From IMG/VR virus record IMGVR_UViG_3300009414_000075, positions 1 through 23,859 of that record: a DNA stretch of 23,859 nt, one strand, 5' to 3'. The position numbers were made by a program, and so were the translations under genes. Source of the stretch: a virus. A model generated the notes under the pieces. That model saw only the letters and a program-made list of their open reading frames with translations. It searched no databases and was not told the DNA's origin. Shown here piece by piece: positions 14,599-20,350 of the stretch (the first letter of the stretch is position 1; the number at the start of each line of letters is the position of its first letter).

Positions 14599-15279
14599 CT
14601 ATATACTTTGTCTTTTAGGTACAATTCTTAAATCAGATTTTTCTCTATCTTCTGTTGAAGCTAACACCCACTGTTCTTCATACTCTTGTTTTAAAAACTG
14701 AGTTCTATCTCCTGCGTTAGGTATTTTTAAACTAAGATAGAAAGATAATCCTGCTACTAAACAAGGTAAAAACCTAAAGGGTATATCTTGGTTAGTAACC
14801 CCAGTACCTGCATCTTCAATTCTTTTGAGTGCCCAATAAACAAAGGTATAAGTATTATCTTCAGGAGCAGGCCACACATTAATAGTAGGTTGTGCTACTT
14901 GACGATTAATCCAAACTTGTACAGGTCTACCTGTAGAATTTTTATTAGGAATAACTCCATAAGAAGACGCTGATATTCTTGTAATATTTATATCTTCTTG
15001 GCTAGTTCCTGTGCCTGTCCTAATCACTTGTTCAAGTAAGTCAATAGTATCTGCAGGTAAATTATAAGTTATGGTGTCTTCAGTTAGAGAAACAGTACCT
15101 TCATCAATAGTCCAAAGATTAATACCTCTATTAGCCCATTCTGCCATTAGTAAATTTAAACTACGGCGAGCTGTACGTAAGTCATAACCTGTACGCATTT
15201 CTGATCCACATCTTTCAAATGCTTCTTCAACTATTTGGTTTAAATCTAAGTTAAACGCTGTTGTTCCTGATGTTGCCAT
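14599..15279 (-). CDS. gp4-like head-tail adaptor
   Basis: 226 residues. The N-terminus (NLDLNQIVEEAFERCGSEMR, YDLRTARRSLNLLMAEWANR) is an all-helical opening I associate with P22 gp4-like adaptors of marine phages. A beta domain follows (GTVSLTEDTITYNLPADTID, RPVQVWINRQVAQPTINVWP), then YTFVYWALKRIEDAG and a C-terminal helical arm (AGLSFYLSLKIPNAGDRTQF). It should bind the portal and carry the tail hub. The start overlaps the stop of the last tagged gene by one base (TAATG), with its ribosome site inside the tag codons. Assignment is by pattern and gene order. Confidence 0.8.
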   Translation of the reverse strand: MATSGTTAFNLDLNQIVEEAFERCGSEMRTGYDLRTARRSLNLLMAEWANRGINLWTIDEGTVSLTEDTITYNLPADTIDLLEQVIRTGTGTSQEDINITRISASSYGVIPNKNSTGRPVQVWINRQVAQPTINVWPAPEDNTYTFVYWALKRIEDAGTGVTNQDIPFRFLPCLVAGLSFYLSLKIPNAGDRTQFLKQEYEEQWVLASTEDREKSDLRIVPKRQSI

Positions 15280-15368
15280 TAGATAATTCTCCCTTTAGTT
15301 CTACCACGTTTAGCTATACCATCGCCACGATGAGATTTAGTTTTCTTTACTTTACCACCTTTTTTCAT
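15279..15368 (-). repeat. tag cassette copy 1
   Basis: Last 30 codons of tagged protein 1 including stop. Differs from copy 2 (15605-15694) at only two bases, both silent. The 3' end also holds the ribosome site and TAATG start of the next gene. Confidence 0.95.
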
Positions 15369-15605
15369 TTTCTTTTTGCTTTTCTTTTTATCCTTATCTC
15401 TTACTCTATCTTTATCTTTATAAATTTCTTGCATTTCCTTTAATCTTTTTTCTTTTAATCTTTTTACAACAGGAATTCTATCTGCTTCTAATCCAGGTAT
15501 AGCCAAAAATCTATTTCGAGCTTCTGGACTCTGTAGGTATTTTATAAAGGCTGTCTTATTTATCATTCTTGTTAATGGGTCTGTTTTTCTTCCTTTAATA
15601 GCCAT
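15279..15605 (-). CDS. tagged basic protein 1 (RGDGIA C-terminal tag)
   Basis: 108 residues. A unique body (MAIKGRKTDPLTRMINKTAF, IPGLEADRIPVVKRLKEKRL) is followed by a Lys/Asp tract and the 29-residue tag from MKKGGKVKKTKS to RGDGIAKRGRTKGRII. The tag peptide is identical to that of the next gene upstream. The start is a TAATG joint with that gene. The protein is highly basic and without membrane segment. The shared tag suggests that these proteins go to one place or bind one partner, such as the capsid interior or DNA; this is inference. Confidence 0.78.
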   Translation of the reverse strand: MAIKGRKTDPLTRMINKTAFIKYLQSPEARNRFLAIPGLEADRIPVVKRLKEKRLKEMQEIYKDKDRVRDKDKKKSKKKMKKGGKVKKTKSHRGDGIAKRGRTKGRII

Positions 15606-15694
15606 TAGATAATTCTCCCTTTAGTTCTACCACGTTTAGCAATACCATCGCCACGATGGGATTTAGTTTTCTTTACTTTACCACCTTTTTTCAT
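15605..15694 (-). repeat. tag cassette copy 2
   Basis: Last 30 codons of tagged protein 2 including stop; near-identical to copy 1 in DNA and identical in protein. Confidence 0.95.
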
Positions 15695-15895
15695 CCTTTT
15701 TCCACCTAATGGTCCTTTAGTAGCACCAAATTCCTCCTCACCACTAATATAAGGTGCATAATATCCACCCATTATTTTATCCATATCATTTAAAAGGCTT
15801 CTTTTACTCCTTTCTTTAAAGGTCCTATATTTGAGGTCGAGCTCCCTTCTTCTTTCTGGGGTCATTTTACGTCTTTTTGTAATCTGTCTAGCCAT
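15605..15895 (-). CDS. tagged basic protein 2 (RGDGIA C-terminal tag)
   Basis: 96 residues. The body (RQITKRRKMTPERRRELDLK, NDMDKIMGGYYAPYISGEEE) is unrelated to protein 1, but the last 29 residues are identical to it. It has an Arg/Lys-rich helical start and a Tyr/Gly middle. It is joined to both neighbours by TAATG overlaps. The ribosome site AGGGAG for the next gene lies within its own tag codons (TKGRI). The function is unknown. Confidence 0.78.
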   Translation of the reverse strand: MARQITKRRKMTPERRRELDLKYRTFKERSKRSLLNDMDKIMGGYYAPYISGEEEFGATKGPLGGKRMKKGGKVKKTKSHRGDGIAKRGRTKGRII

Positions 15896-15975
15896 TAGAC
15901 TATTCTCCCTTTAGTTCTACCACGTTTAGCAATACCATCGCCACGATGGGATTTAACTATACCGCCTTTTTTCAT
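15895..15975 (-). repeat. tag cassette copy 3
   Basis: Last 27 codons of tagged protein 3. The 3' half is almost identical in DNA to copies 1 and 2; the 5' half is shorter by three codons. Confidence 0.92.
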
Positions 15976-16314
15976 ACCTTTTTCCCTTTTATCTTCTTTT
16001 TTTAATACTGCTTGTGTTTTTAGATAGGCAGCTGTCTTTTTCTTAGACTCATCATCCTTCCTAGTACCCTTTAGGGTTGGAATGGGATTTCTGTAATCGC
16101 CTTTTCTATACTTAAATTTATCGTACATCGTAGCTTTAGTAGCTTTAATTCCTTCTCGTTTAGCGGCTATAAGTTTTTGTATTTCATCTTTTTGTTTGGG
16201 GTTAGCACTTTTCATAGCTTTTTTTAATTTTTCTATTTCTTTTCGCATACGATCTCTAACTGTTTCAACATGAAAGAAGCCGCTACTTTCTATGGTTTTT
16301 CCGCCTTGTGCCAT
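15895..16314 (-). CDS. tagged basic protein 3 (RGDGIA C-terminal tag)
   Basis: 139 residues. The body starts MAQGGKTIESSGFFHVETVR and contains a long charged helix (RMRKEIEKLKKAMKSANPKQ, DEIQKLIAAKREGIKATKAT), then a Tyr/Lys-rich segment (DKFKYRKGDYRNPIPTLKG). The tag is a shortened form, MKKGGIVKSHRGDGIAKRG then RTKGRIV, lacking the three-residue KKT insert. It is coupled by TAATG at both ends. The helix could form a coiled coil. The function is unknown. Confidence 0.77.
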   Translation of the reverse strand: MAQGGKTIESSGFFHVETVRDRMRKEIEKLKKAMKSANPKQKDEIQKLIAAKREGIKATKATMYDKFKYRKGDYRNPIPTLKGTRKDDESKKKTAAYLKTQAVLKKEDKREKGMKKGGIVKSHRGDGIAKRGRTKGRIV

Positions 16315-16394
16315 TAGACTATTCTCCCTTTAGTTCTACCACTTCTTGCTATACCATCGCCACGACGGGATTTAACTATGCCACCAGCTTTCTT
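16314..16394 (-). repeat. tag cassette copy 4
   Basis: Last 27 codons of tagged protein 4. Same length as copy 3, with several amino-acid changes (SRRGDGIARSGRTKGRIV). Confidence 0.9.
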
Positions 16395-16934
16395 TTTCTT
16401 ACTCTTTAAATTACTACTTCTCTCCAATAGTAGAGGAATACTTTTAACAGATAGAGGCACGCCTTTCTTTTTCTTTGCTACCTTTTTAGTAGATTGTTTC
16501 ATAGGTTTATCTAATTTTTCAATTTTTTTTAATAATGCTTTTCTTTCTTTTAAAGCTTTTTCTGCTAATGCTAAATTCTTATCTTTAATATGATAGTGCG
16601 TTTCCCAAAATTTATCAGTTGCTTTTTGGTCCAGCCTATCTTTTTCTGCAAAAGATGATGGTTTTTTTGCCTTAGCCGCCTTAGCACCTGCCTTCTTTTT
16701 AACTGCCTTACGTAGTCCAGAAGTAAAAACAGCAGAATGTAAATCTTGAGCCGCCTTAGTCGCCTTAGCACCTGCCTTCACACCTAAAGAACCTGGTATA
16801 ACTAAAGAAGCTATCTCTAGCCCCTTTCGAAAACTCTTTTTACCTTCAGGGTCTTTACGACCTGCTTTACGCTCTTGTTCCAATCTTGTTTTGATTGGAG
16901 ACTTACCACGTCTTGTACCAATTTTTCTAGCCAT
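16314..16934 (-). CDS. tagged basic protein 4 (RGDGIA-like C-terminal tag)
   Basis: 206 residues, the longest of the tagged set. The body includes a hydrophobic/Ala stretch (GLEIASLVIPGSLGVKAGAK), Ala/Lys repeats resembling DNA-binding tails (KKKAGAKAAKAKKPSSFAEK) and a helix (LALAEKALKERKALLKKIEK). The tag is diverged: AGGIVKSRRGDGIARSG then RTKGRIV. AGGAGCTTAAG precedes the ATG at 16934, 14 bases after the upstream tagged gene. The very high Lys/Ala content is histone-H1-like, so DNA condensation in the head is a reasonable but untested idea. Confidence 0.77.
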   Translation of the reverse strand: MARKIGTRRGKSPIKTRLEQERKAGRKDPEGKKSFRKGLEIASLVIPGSLGVKAGAKATKAAQDLHSAVFTSGLRKAVKKKAGAKAAKAKKPSSFAEKDRLDQKATDKFWETHYHIKDKNLALAEKALKERKALLKKIEKLDKPMKQSTKKVAKKKKGVPLSVKSIPLLLERSSNLKSKKKKAGGIVKSRRGDGIARSGRTKGRIV

Positions 16935-16948
16935 CTTAAGCTCCTAGA

Positions 16949-17020
16949 TTATCCTCTTGTCTTACCACGCATTGCAATACCATCACGAGGGCATTTACCA
17001 ACTTTACCGCCGTGTTTCAT
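16949..17020 (-). repeat. tag cassette copy 5 (diverged)
   Basis: Last 24 codons of the 46-residue gene: MKHGGKVGK then RDGIAMRGKTRG. Recognisable in protein, diverged in DNA. Confidence 0.8.
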
Positions 17021-17089
17021 CTTCTTAACTTCCTTCTTTACTGGTGGGCGTCCACGTTTAGTTCCGTAAGTTCCTTTACCGTATGGCAT
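16949..17089 (-). CDS. 46-residue tagged basic protein 5
   Basis: MPYGKGTYGTKRGRPPVKKE, then VKKMKHGGKVGKCPRDGIAM and RGKTRG. It is almost entirely tag plus a 20-residue leader containing an AT-hook-like GRPP core flanked by Arg and Lys. AGGAGAAGGAA precedes the ATG at 17089. It contains a single Cys. The tag is the most diverged of the adjacent five (PRDGIAMRG instead of RGDGIAKRG) and stops short of the final RI[IV]. It may be the ancestral or minimal form; the function is unknown. Confidence 0.72.
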   Translation of the reverse strand: MPYGKGTYGTKRGRPPVKKEVKKMKHGGKVGKCPRDGIAMRGKTRG

Positions 17090-17156
17090 TTCCTTCTCCT
17101 ATAATTGTTAAACTATTCTTTCCACTACTTAACCCTGATACAATAAGTCCAATCAT
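17076..17156 (-). pseudogene. 5' fragment of a second holin gene
   Basis: The ATG at 17156 overlaps the TGA of the XhlA-like gene (ATGA) and opens 26 codons: MIGLIVSGLSSGKNSLTII, then GEGNAIR. The first ten residues are identical to the start of the holin at 4172, and only three bases of those 30 differ, all at third positions. After that the match is lost, although KNSLTI weakly resembles KSNLRI of the holin. The frame then runs over the ribosome site and start of the tagged 46-residue gene. This looks like a relic of a holin gene, cut down by deletion, or a retained coupling peptide. Confidence 0.65.
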
Positions 17157-17356
17157 GGGCCTCCTCCATATTTAATAAAACCTAAAATAACTCCTGCAAT
17201 ACTACCAAGCCAAACTAAAGTTTTTACCGCACCTTTACCCATAGATATATTTGTTTGCAGTTCTTTTATATCTTTGCTGTTTTGTTCAACATCTTTATGA
17301 ACATGGTCTAATTTTGTTTCTAACCTTAATAAACATTGTTCTGTCTTTGAAGCCAT
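17153..17356 (-). CDS. XhlA-like small membrane protein (possible holin-associated)
   Basis: 67 residues. An N-terminal helical, heptad-like region (CLLRLETKLDHVHKDVEQNS, KDIKELQTNISMG) is followed by one membrane segment (AVKTLVWLGSIAGVILGFI, about residues 43-61) and a short KYGGGP end. This is the layout of haemolysin XhlA / small phage membrane proteins that work with holins. A holin fragment overlaps its stop codon, which supports a past or present lysis link. AGGTGG lies about 10 bases before the ATG at 17356. It is far from the complete holin and endolysin (3430-4172). It could instead be a general membrane-anchored coiled-coil protein. Confidence 0.72.
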   Translation of the reverse strand: MASKTEQCLLRLETKLDHVHKDVEQNSKDIKELQTNISMGKGAVKTLVWLGSIAGVILGFIKYGGGP

Positions 17357-17357
17357 T

Positions 17358-17654
17358 TTAACATTTCCACCTTTTTCTAGCCTGACGTAACCTTGAGTTA
17401 GGATTCTTAGCTGCTTTAGGAAACTTCTTCATTTGTCCTGCACTACGTGCACAAAATGATTTACGTCTCTTTGCAGCTTTAGAACCTTTCTTAACCTTTC
17501 CAGTTACTGCTGTTTTCAATTTACTACCAGGGTTGGCTTTACGATAGGCTTTGACCCCTTTCGTTGTCATTCCTGCCCCCGATTTAGTCTTTCTAAAATT
17601 ACCCGACTTAACCGAAGTTTTAATTCCCATACCCTTTTTTCTGGTAGTAGCCAT
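17358..17654 (-). CDS. DUF6321-like basic protein
   Basis: 98 residues, about one third Lys and Arg. MGIKTSVKSGNFRKTKSGAG, then KAYRKANPGSKLKTAVTG, SKAAKRRKSFCARSAGQMKK and a final NSRLRQARKRWKC are, as I recall, the signature of the DUF6321 family, frequent in marine T4-like cyanophages and other marine phages. Two cysteines (in SFCAR and the terminal WKC) are part of that pattern. The charge suggests binding to DNA or RNA, possibly in the virion. It lies seven bases after the structural gene and two before the XhlA-like gene. Its biochemical function is unknown. Confidence 0.85.
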   Translation of the reverse strand: MATTRKKGMGIKTSVKSGNFRKTKSGAGMTTKGVKAYRKANPGSKLKTAVTGKVKKGSKAAKRRKSFCARSAGQMKKFPKAAKNPNSRLRQARKRWKC

Positions 17655-17660
17655 ATACCT

Positions 17661-18263
17661 CTATGCGTAATAAAAATGCATCATATCTATTGTTCCAACA
17701 GTATATTTAATTGACATACCGTCTGCGAACAAAATACCTGCACCAGGCACTGTATAACCTTCGACACTATTATCTGTGCCGATAGTTCTTGCTTTAAATA
17801 AAGTTGTACCCGATTCTGGGGTACCATTAATCAACTCAATAACTCCTGCTGAACCGCCTGAAACTATTGAATAACCTTTCAGTCTTACTCTATCACCAAA
17901 TACAGCTTGTGCTGCACCTGTAGTAGAACCTACTTTCATGTTTGCTGCAAATTGAGCTGAACTTGTTACTGATGTAATTGTTTTAAAGTATTTTGTACCA
18001 TCTACTGCTTCTGCTGAACCAGTTGAGGTAATAACTTCTGTTAAAGAATCTCCAAAAACATCTGTTCCAACGATAGTGTTTGTTTTAGCATTATCGCCTG
18101 TGCCAGTTGTGGTAACATTTAAAATCCTTGCACCACCTGATGCGAAACTTGCGTTTGCAAGAGTTGCAGTTGTATTAGGTCGTGCCGCTGTTACAATAAA
18201 ATCATCATCTGCTGCAACTTCGTCACTTACAAAGGTTACTTGAATATCTGGATAACCTGCCAT
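17661..18263 (-). CDS. beta-rich virion structural protein
   Basis: 200 residues, MAGYPDIQVTFVSDEVAADD onward, rich in Thr, Ala, Ser and Gly with regular beta-strand alternation (TNTIVGTDVFGDSLTEVITS, GVIELINGTPESGTTLFKAR). There is no signal peptide, membrane segment or catalytic motif. GGAGATTAAT precedes the ATG. It follows the 302-residue structural protein, with a UUCG hairpin between them. Composition and position after the capsid genes suggest a head or tail surface protein; I cannot assign a precise role. Confidence 0.75.
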   Translation of the reverse strand: MAGYPDIQVTFVSDEVAADDDFIVTAARPNTTATLANASFASGGARILNVTTTGTGDNAKTNTIVGTDVFGDSLTEVITSTGSAEAVDGTKYFKTITSVTSSAQFAANMKVGSTTGAAQAVFGDRVRLKGYSIVSGGSAGVIELINGTPESGTTLFKARTIGTDNSVEGYTVPGAGILFADGMSIKYTVGTIDMMHFYYA

Positions 18264-18286
18264 ATTAATCTCCGTTAGTTATTAAC

Positions 18287-18306
18287 TGTGGGTCCGAAGA
18301 CCCACA
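18287..18306 (-). other. intercistronic C(UUCG)G hairpin
   Basis: On the minus strand TGTGGGTC-TTCG-GACCCACA forms a perfect 8-bp stem with the very stable cUUCGg tetraloop. It lies in the 54-base gap between two structural genes. No U-run follows it (GTTAATAACT), so it is not a standard terminator. It may protect or punctuate the mRNA. Confidence 0.8.
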
Positions 18307-18317
18307 ATTAAAATTAT

Positions 18318-19226
18318 TTATATAATGCCATAAAGGTTGATTAATGAATAATCAGTAGTTACATTAACAATCATAACTGTACCAATTACTTGTATAACAT
18401 CACCTGCAGCTGGTCCAACAGCACCAGTAGCACCTAATGGTACTGCATGGTTACCTACGACTAAAGTTCCTGAAGTTAATACTGTAGCTGGTCCTGAAAC
18501 TGCAAACCAACCATAATAGGCTGCTGTCATGTCTATAACTGTGACACCCATTGTTGCACCTGTAGTTGTAGCAGCTTGACCAATTAAAGCACTAAGTGGG
18601 TCAGCAATTAATGTTACTTTAGTATCATCAGATTCTAAAGCTGTTTTTAAATCATCATAACAAGTAATAATAACACTTGGATCAGATGAGTGGTCATGAG
18701 CAGGATTAGATTTAATCCTAAGCATTTGACCTTCACCTGTTGCATCATTTATATAAAGGTATCCACCTGCATATTGATCTGCTGTAAGGTCTGTACCCGC
18801 AGTTTCTACCGATATTGCTGTTTCACCAGCAGCCACATCAGCAGTAATTGCCAAATCAAAATGATGTGCGATTGATGCAGCGTGAGTTACACATTTACCT
18901 GCAGTTACTGCACCAGCACCCATTTTACCATAACGATAAGTTGTATTACCGTAAAGTAATAGGCTTCCTAAAGGAAATAACTGAGTTGAACTTTCTGTAT
19001 AAGGGTCTACAGTATTTGCAGAGCTTCCACCTTTTCCAACAATAAAGTCAGATGCTGCATATCCAGTTGCTGCTGTATATTTTAAATGTGAACCAGTTGT
19101 AGTAATCATTCTACCAGATGAATCAAACGTCATCTTGTCTGTATAAGCACCAGTAGTTGAATTTTTAGAAACGACTTTCAGACCAGATTCTGACCTGACT
19201 GTTCCGTTAAAAGTTGTATTTGCCAT
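18318..19226 (-). CDS. structural protein after the capsid operon (possible decoration or fibre-like)
   Basis: 302 residues from the ATG at 19226 (MANTTFNGTVRSESGLKVVS). A TTG at 19244 would add six residues but overlaps the GGAG ribosome site. The N-terminal part (STTGAYTDKMTFDSSGRMIT) resembles openings of marine phage structural proteins. The middle has TADQYAGGYLYINDATGEGQ, MLRIKSNPAHDHSS, and the end is beta-rich (DVIQVIGTVMIVNVTTDYSL). It is the first gene after the capsid terminator, with an AT-rich leader that may hold a promoter. No enzyme motif is seen. A virion surface role is likely; decoration is inferred from position. Confidence 0.77.
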   Translation of the reverse strand: MANTTFNGTVRSESGLKVVSKNSTTGAYTDKMTFDSSGRMITTTGSHLKYTAATGYAASDFIVGKGGSSANTVDPYTESSTQLFPLGSLLLYGNTTYRYGKMGAGAVTAGKCVTHAASIAHHFDLAITADVAAGETAISVETAGTDLTADQYAGGYLYINDATGEGQMLRIKSNPAHDHSSDPSVIITCYDDLKTALESDDTKVTLIADPLSALIGQAATTTGATMGVTVIDMTAAYYGWFAVSGPATVLTSGTLVVGNHAVPLGATGAVGPAAGDVIQVIGTVMIVNVTTDYSLINLYGII

Positions 19227-19305
19227 TTTTATATCTCCATACAAAGTTGTACTTATCTATCGTGTATGCGTCTGTTCGGGGCAGTAAGATAAGCAGTTGT
19301 TCCCG

Positions 19306-19340
19306 ATATATAAAGTATACTATATTTATAAATAAATAAA
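19306..19340 (-). promoter_or_regulatory. possible AT-rich promoter region after the terminator
   Basis: Minus-strand sequence between the terminator U-run and the gene at 19226 contains TATACT and TATATA boxes in a nearly pure A/T stretch, followed by a ~100-base leader. No good -35 box is present. A promoter here would restart transcription after the terminator, or be used by a phage RNA polymerase. Confidence 0.25.
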
Positions 19341-19379
19341 AGAAAAAAAGAAGACCCAGCGAGAGAGTGCCAGGTCTTC
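19338..19379 (-). terminator. intrinsic terminator after the major capsid gene
   Basis: On the minus strand GAAGACCTGGC pairs with GCTGGGTCTTC (11 bp with two G-U pairs) around an 8-base loop (19350-19379), followed at once by a U-rich run (TTTTTTTCTTTT, 19338-19349). It ends the head operon about 50 bases after the capsid stop codon. Confidence 0.92.
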
Positions 19380-19384
19380 AGAAT

Positions 19385-19414
19385 GGTGTTTAGAACTATG
19401 AAAAACTAAACACC
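19385..19414 (-). other. second hairpin between capsid stop and terminator
   Basis: GGTGTTTAG (19385-19393) and CTAAACACC (19406-19414) form a perfect 9-bp stem with a 12-base loop, five bases before the terminator stem in transcript order. It may stabilise the 3' end of the capsid mRNA. Confidence 0.8.
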
Positions 19415-19421
19415 CTCAAGT

Positions 19422-19436
19422 GTGCTTATTAAGCAC
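19422..19436 (-). other. small hairpin over the capsid stop codon
   Basis: GTGCTT and AAGCAC form a perfect 6-bp stem with a 3-base loop that includes the TAA stop of the capsid gene. It is the first of three hairpins in a row at the end of this transcript. Confidence 0.6.
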
Positions 19437-20337
19437 CTTGTGATCCCCACATTCCTAGAGGGTCTGACCAACCAAATGAATATCTTTCACGGGCTTTGTA
19501 TCTAACATTGCCTGTATCAAAATCTCCATCCATAGATGTAGTTAATGATGTTCTAGTAAAATGCTTTAGACCATTTGGTACATCGGTTGTTAAGAAATAG
19601 CCATCTGTATCAGTTAAGTAATGATTGATAGCATATCCTTCAGGTATTGCACCATTGTTTCTAATTGCGTTGATGTCATTATCAGCTGTGCCTGTTCTTT
19701 GCTCAGTATCTAATAAACGGGTTGCAACGAATTGTAACGCTGGTGGAATGATTAACTTACGTGGTTTAGCAGCAATCAACAAATCTCTTTCATCAGTCCA
19801 TGCAGCTATTTGAATAATTGCATTTTCTAATGATGACTCGTTTAAGTCAGCAGCTGTTGATTGGGTATTGCTATTTGAACCGCCAGATACTAACGGATGG
19901 TCTGTAGCAAATAATACTTTGCCATCACCACCAGTGTAACTAGAGTCCCAACCATTGTTTAATACGTTAGATGCTTTCACTTGTTTTGTGTTAGACATTG
20001 AACGTGCTAAAGCTTTAGTATATCTCGCAGATAAAGTGTCGTAGAGATTATCTTCGACTGCTTCTTCTGTTACTGAGAAACCTAAAGCAATGGTTTCGTG
20101 ATTATACCTAGCTGTAAAGGCTTCTTGTGCATTGTCATAAGCGACGGCGGAACCCTCGTCTTTGACAGGTGCTTGTCCAAAACCAGCTAGTTTTGTTTCT
20201 TCTTCAAAACTACGTTCTGATGTTTCAGCTTCGTAGATTTCTTTGTGCTCTTCACCATAACGACTGTATTCCATTCCGAATAAAGCATTAAGGCCAGGGA
20301 GCAACTCTTTTAATAACTGAGCTCTTGAAATTGCCAT
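19429..20337 (-). CDS. major capsid protein (HK97 fold, Mu gpT-like)
   Basis: 302 residues, starting MAISRAQLLKELLPGLNALF. The body carries FTARYNHETIALGFSVTEEA, then LYDTLSARYTKALARSMSNT, DGKVLFATDHPLVSGGSNSN and AKPRKLIIPPALQFVATRLL. The ATDHP and P-x-LIIPP features match the Mu gpT-like branch of HK97-fold capsid proteins known from marine phages. It ends YSFGWSDPLGMWGSQGA. No protease-cleaved delta domain is obvious at the N-terminus, so assembly probably relies on the separate scaffold gene upstream. AAAGGAGAATAAATC precedes the ATG. Three hairpins including a terminator follow the stop, consistent with very high expression of a capsid gene. Confidence 0.92.
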   Translation of the reverse strand: MAISRAQLLKELLPGLNALFGMEYSRYGEEHKEIYEAETSERSFEEETKLAGFGQAPVKDEGSAVAYDNAQEAFTARYNHETIALGFSVTEEAVEDNLYDTLSARYTKALARSMSNTKQVKASNVLNNGWDSSYTGGDGKVLFATDHPLVSGGSNSNTQSTAADLNESSLENAIIQIAAWTDERDLLIAAKPRKLIIPPALQFVATRLLDTEQRTGTADNDINAIRNNGAIPEGYAINHYLTDTDGYFLTTDVPNGLKHFTRTSLTTSMDGDFDTGNVRYKARERYSFGWSDPLGMWGSQGA

Positions 20338-20350
20338 GATTTATTCTCCT

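Noticed and set aside
19227-19244. TTG start six codons before the chosen start of the 302-residue structural protein
   Set aside because: The GGAG ribosome site lies within this extension, at correct spacing for the ATG at 19226.
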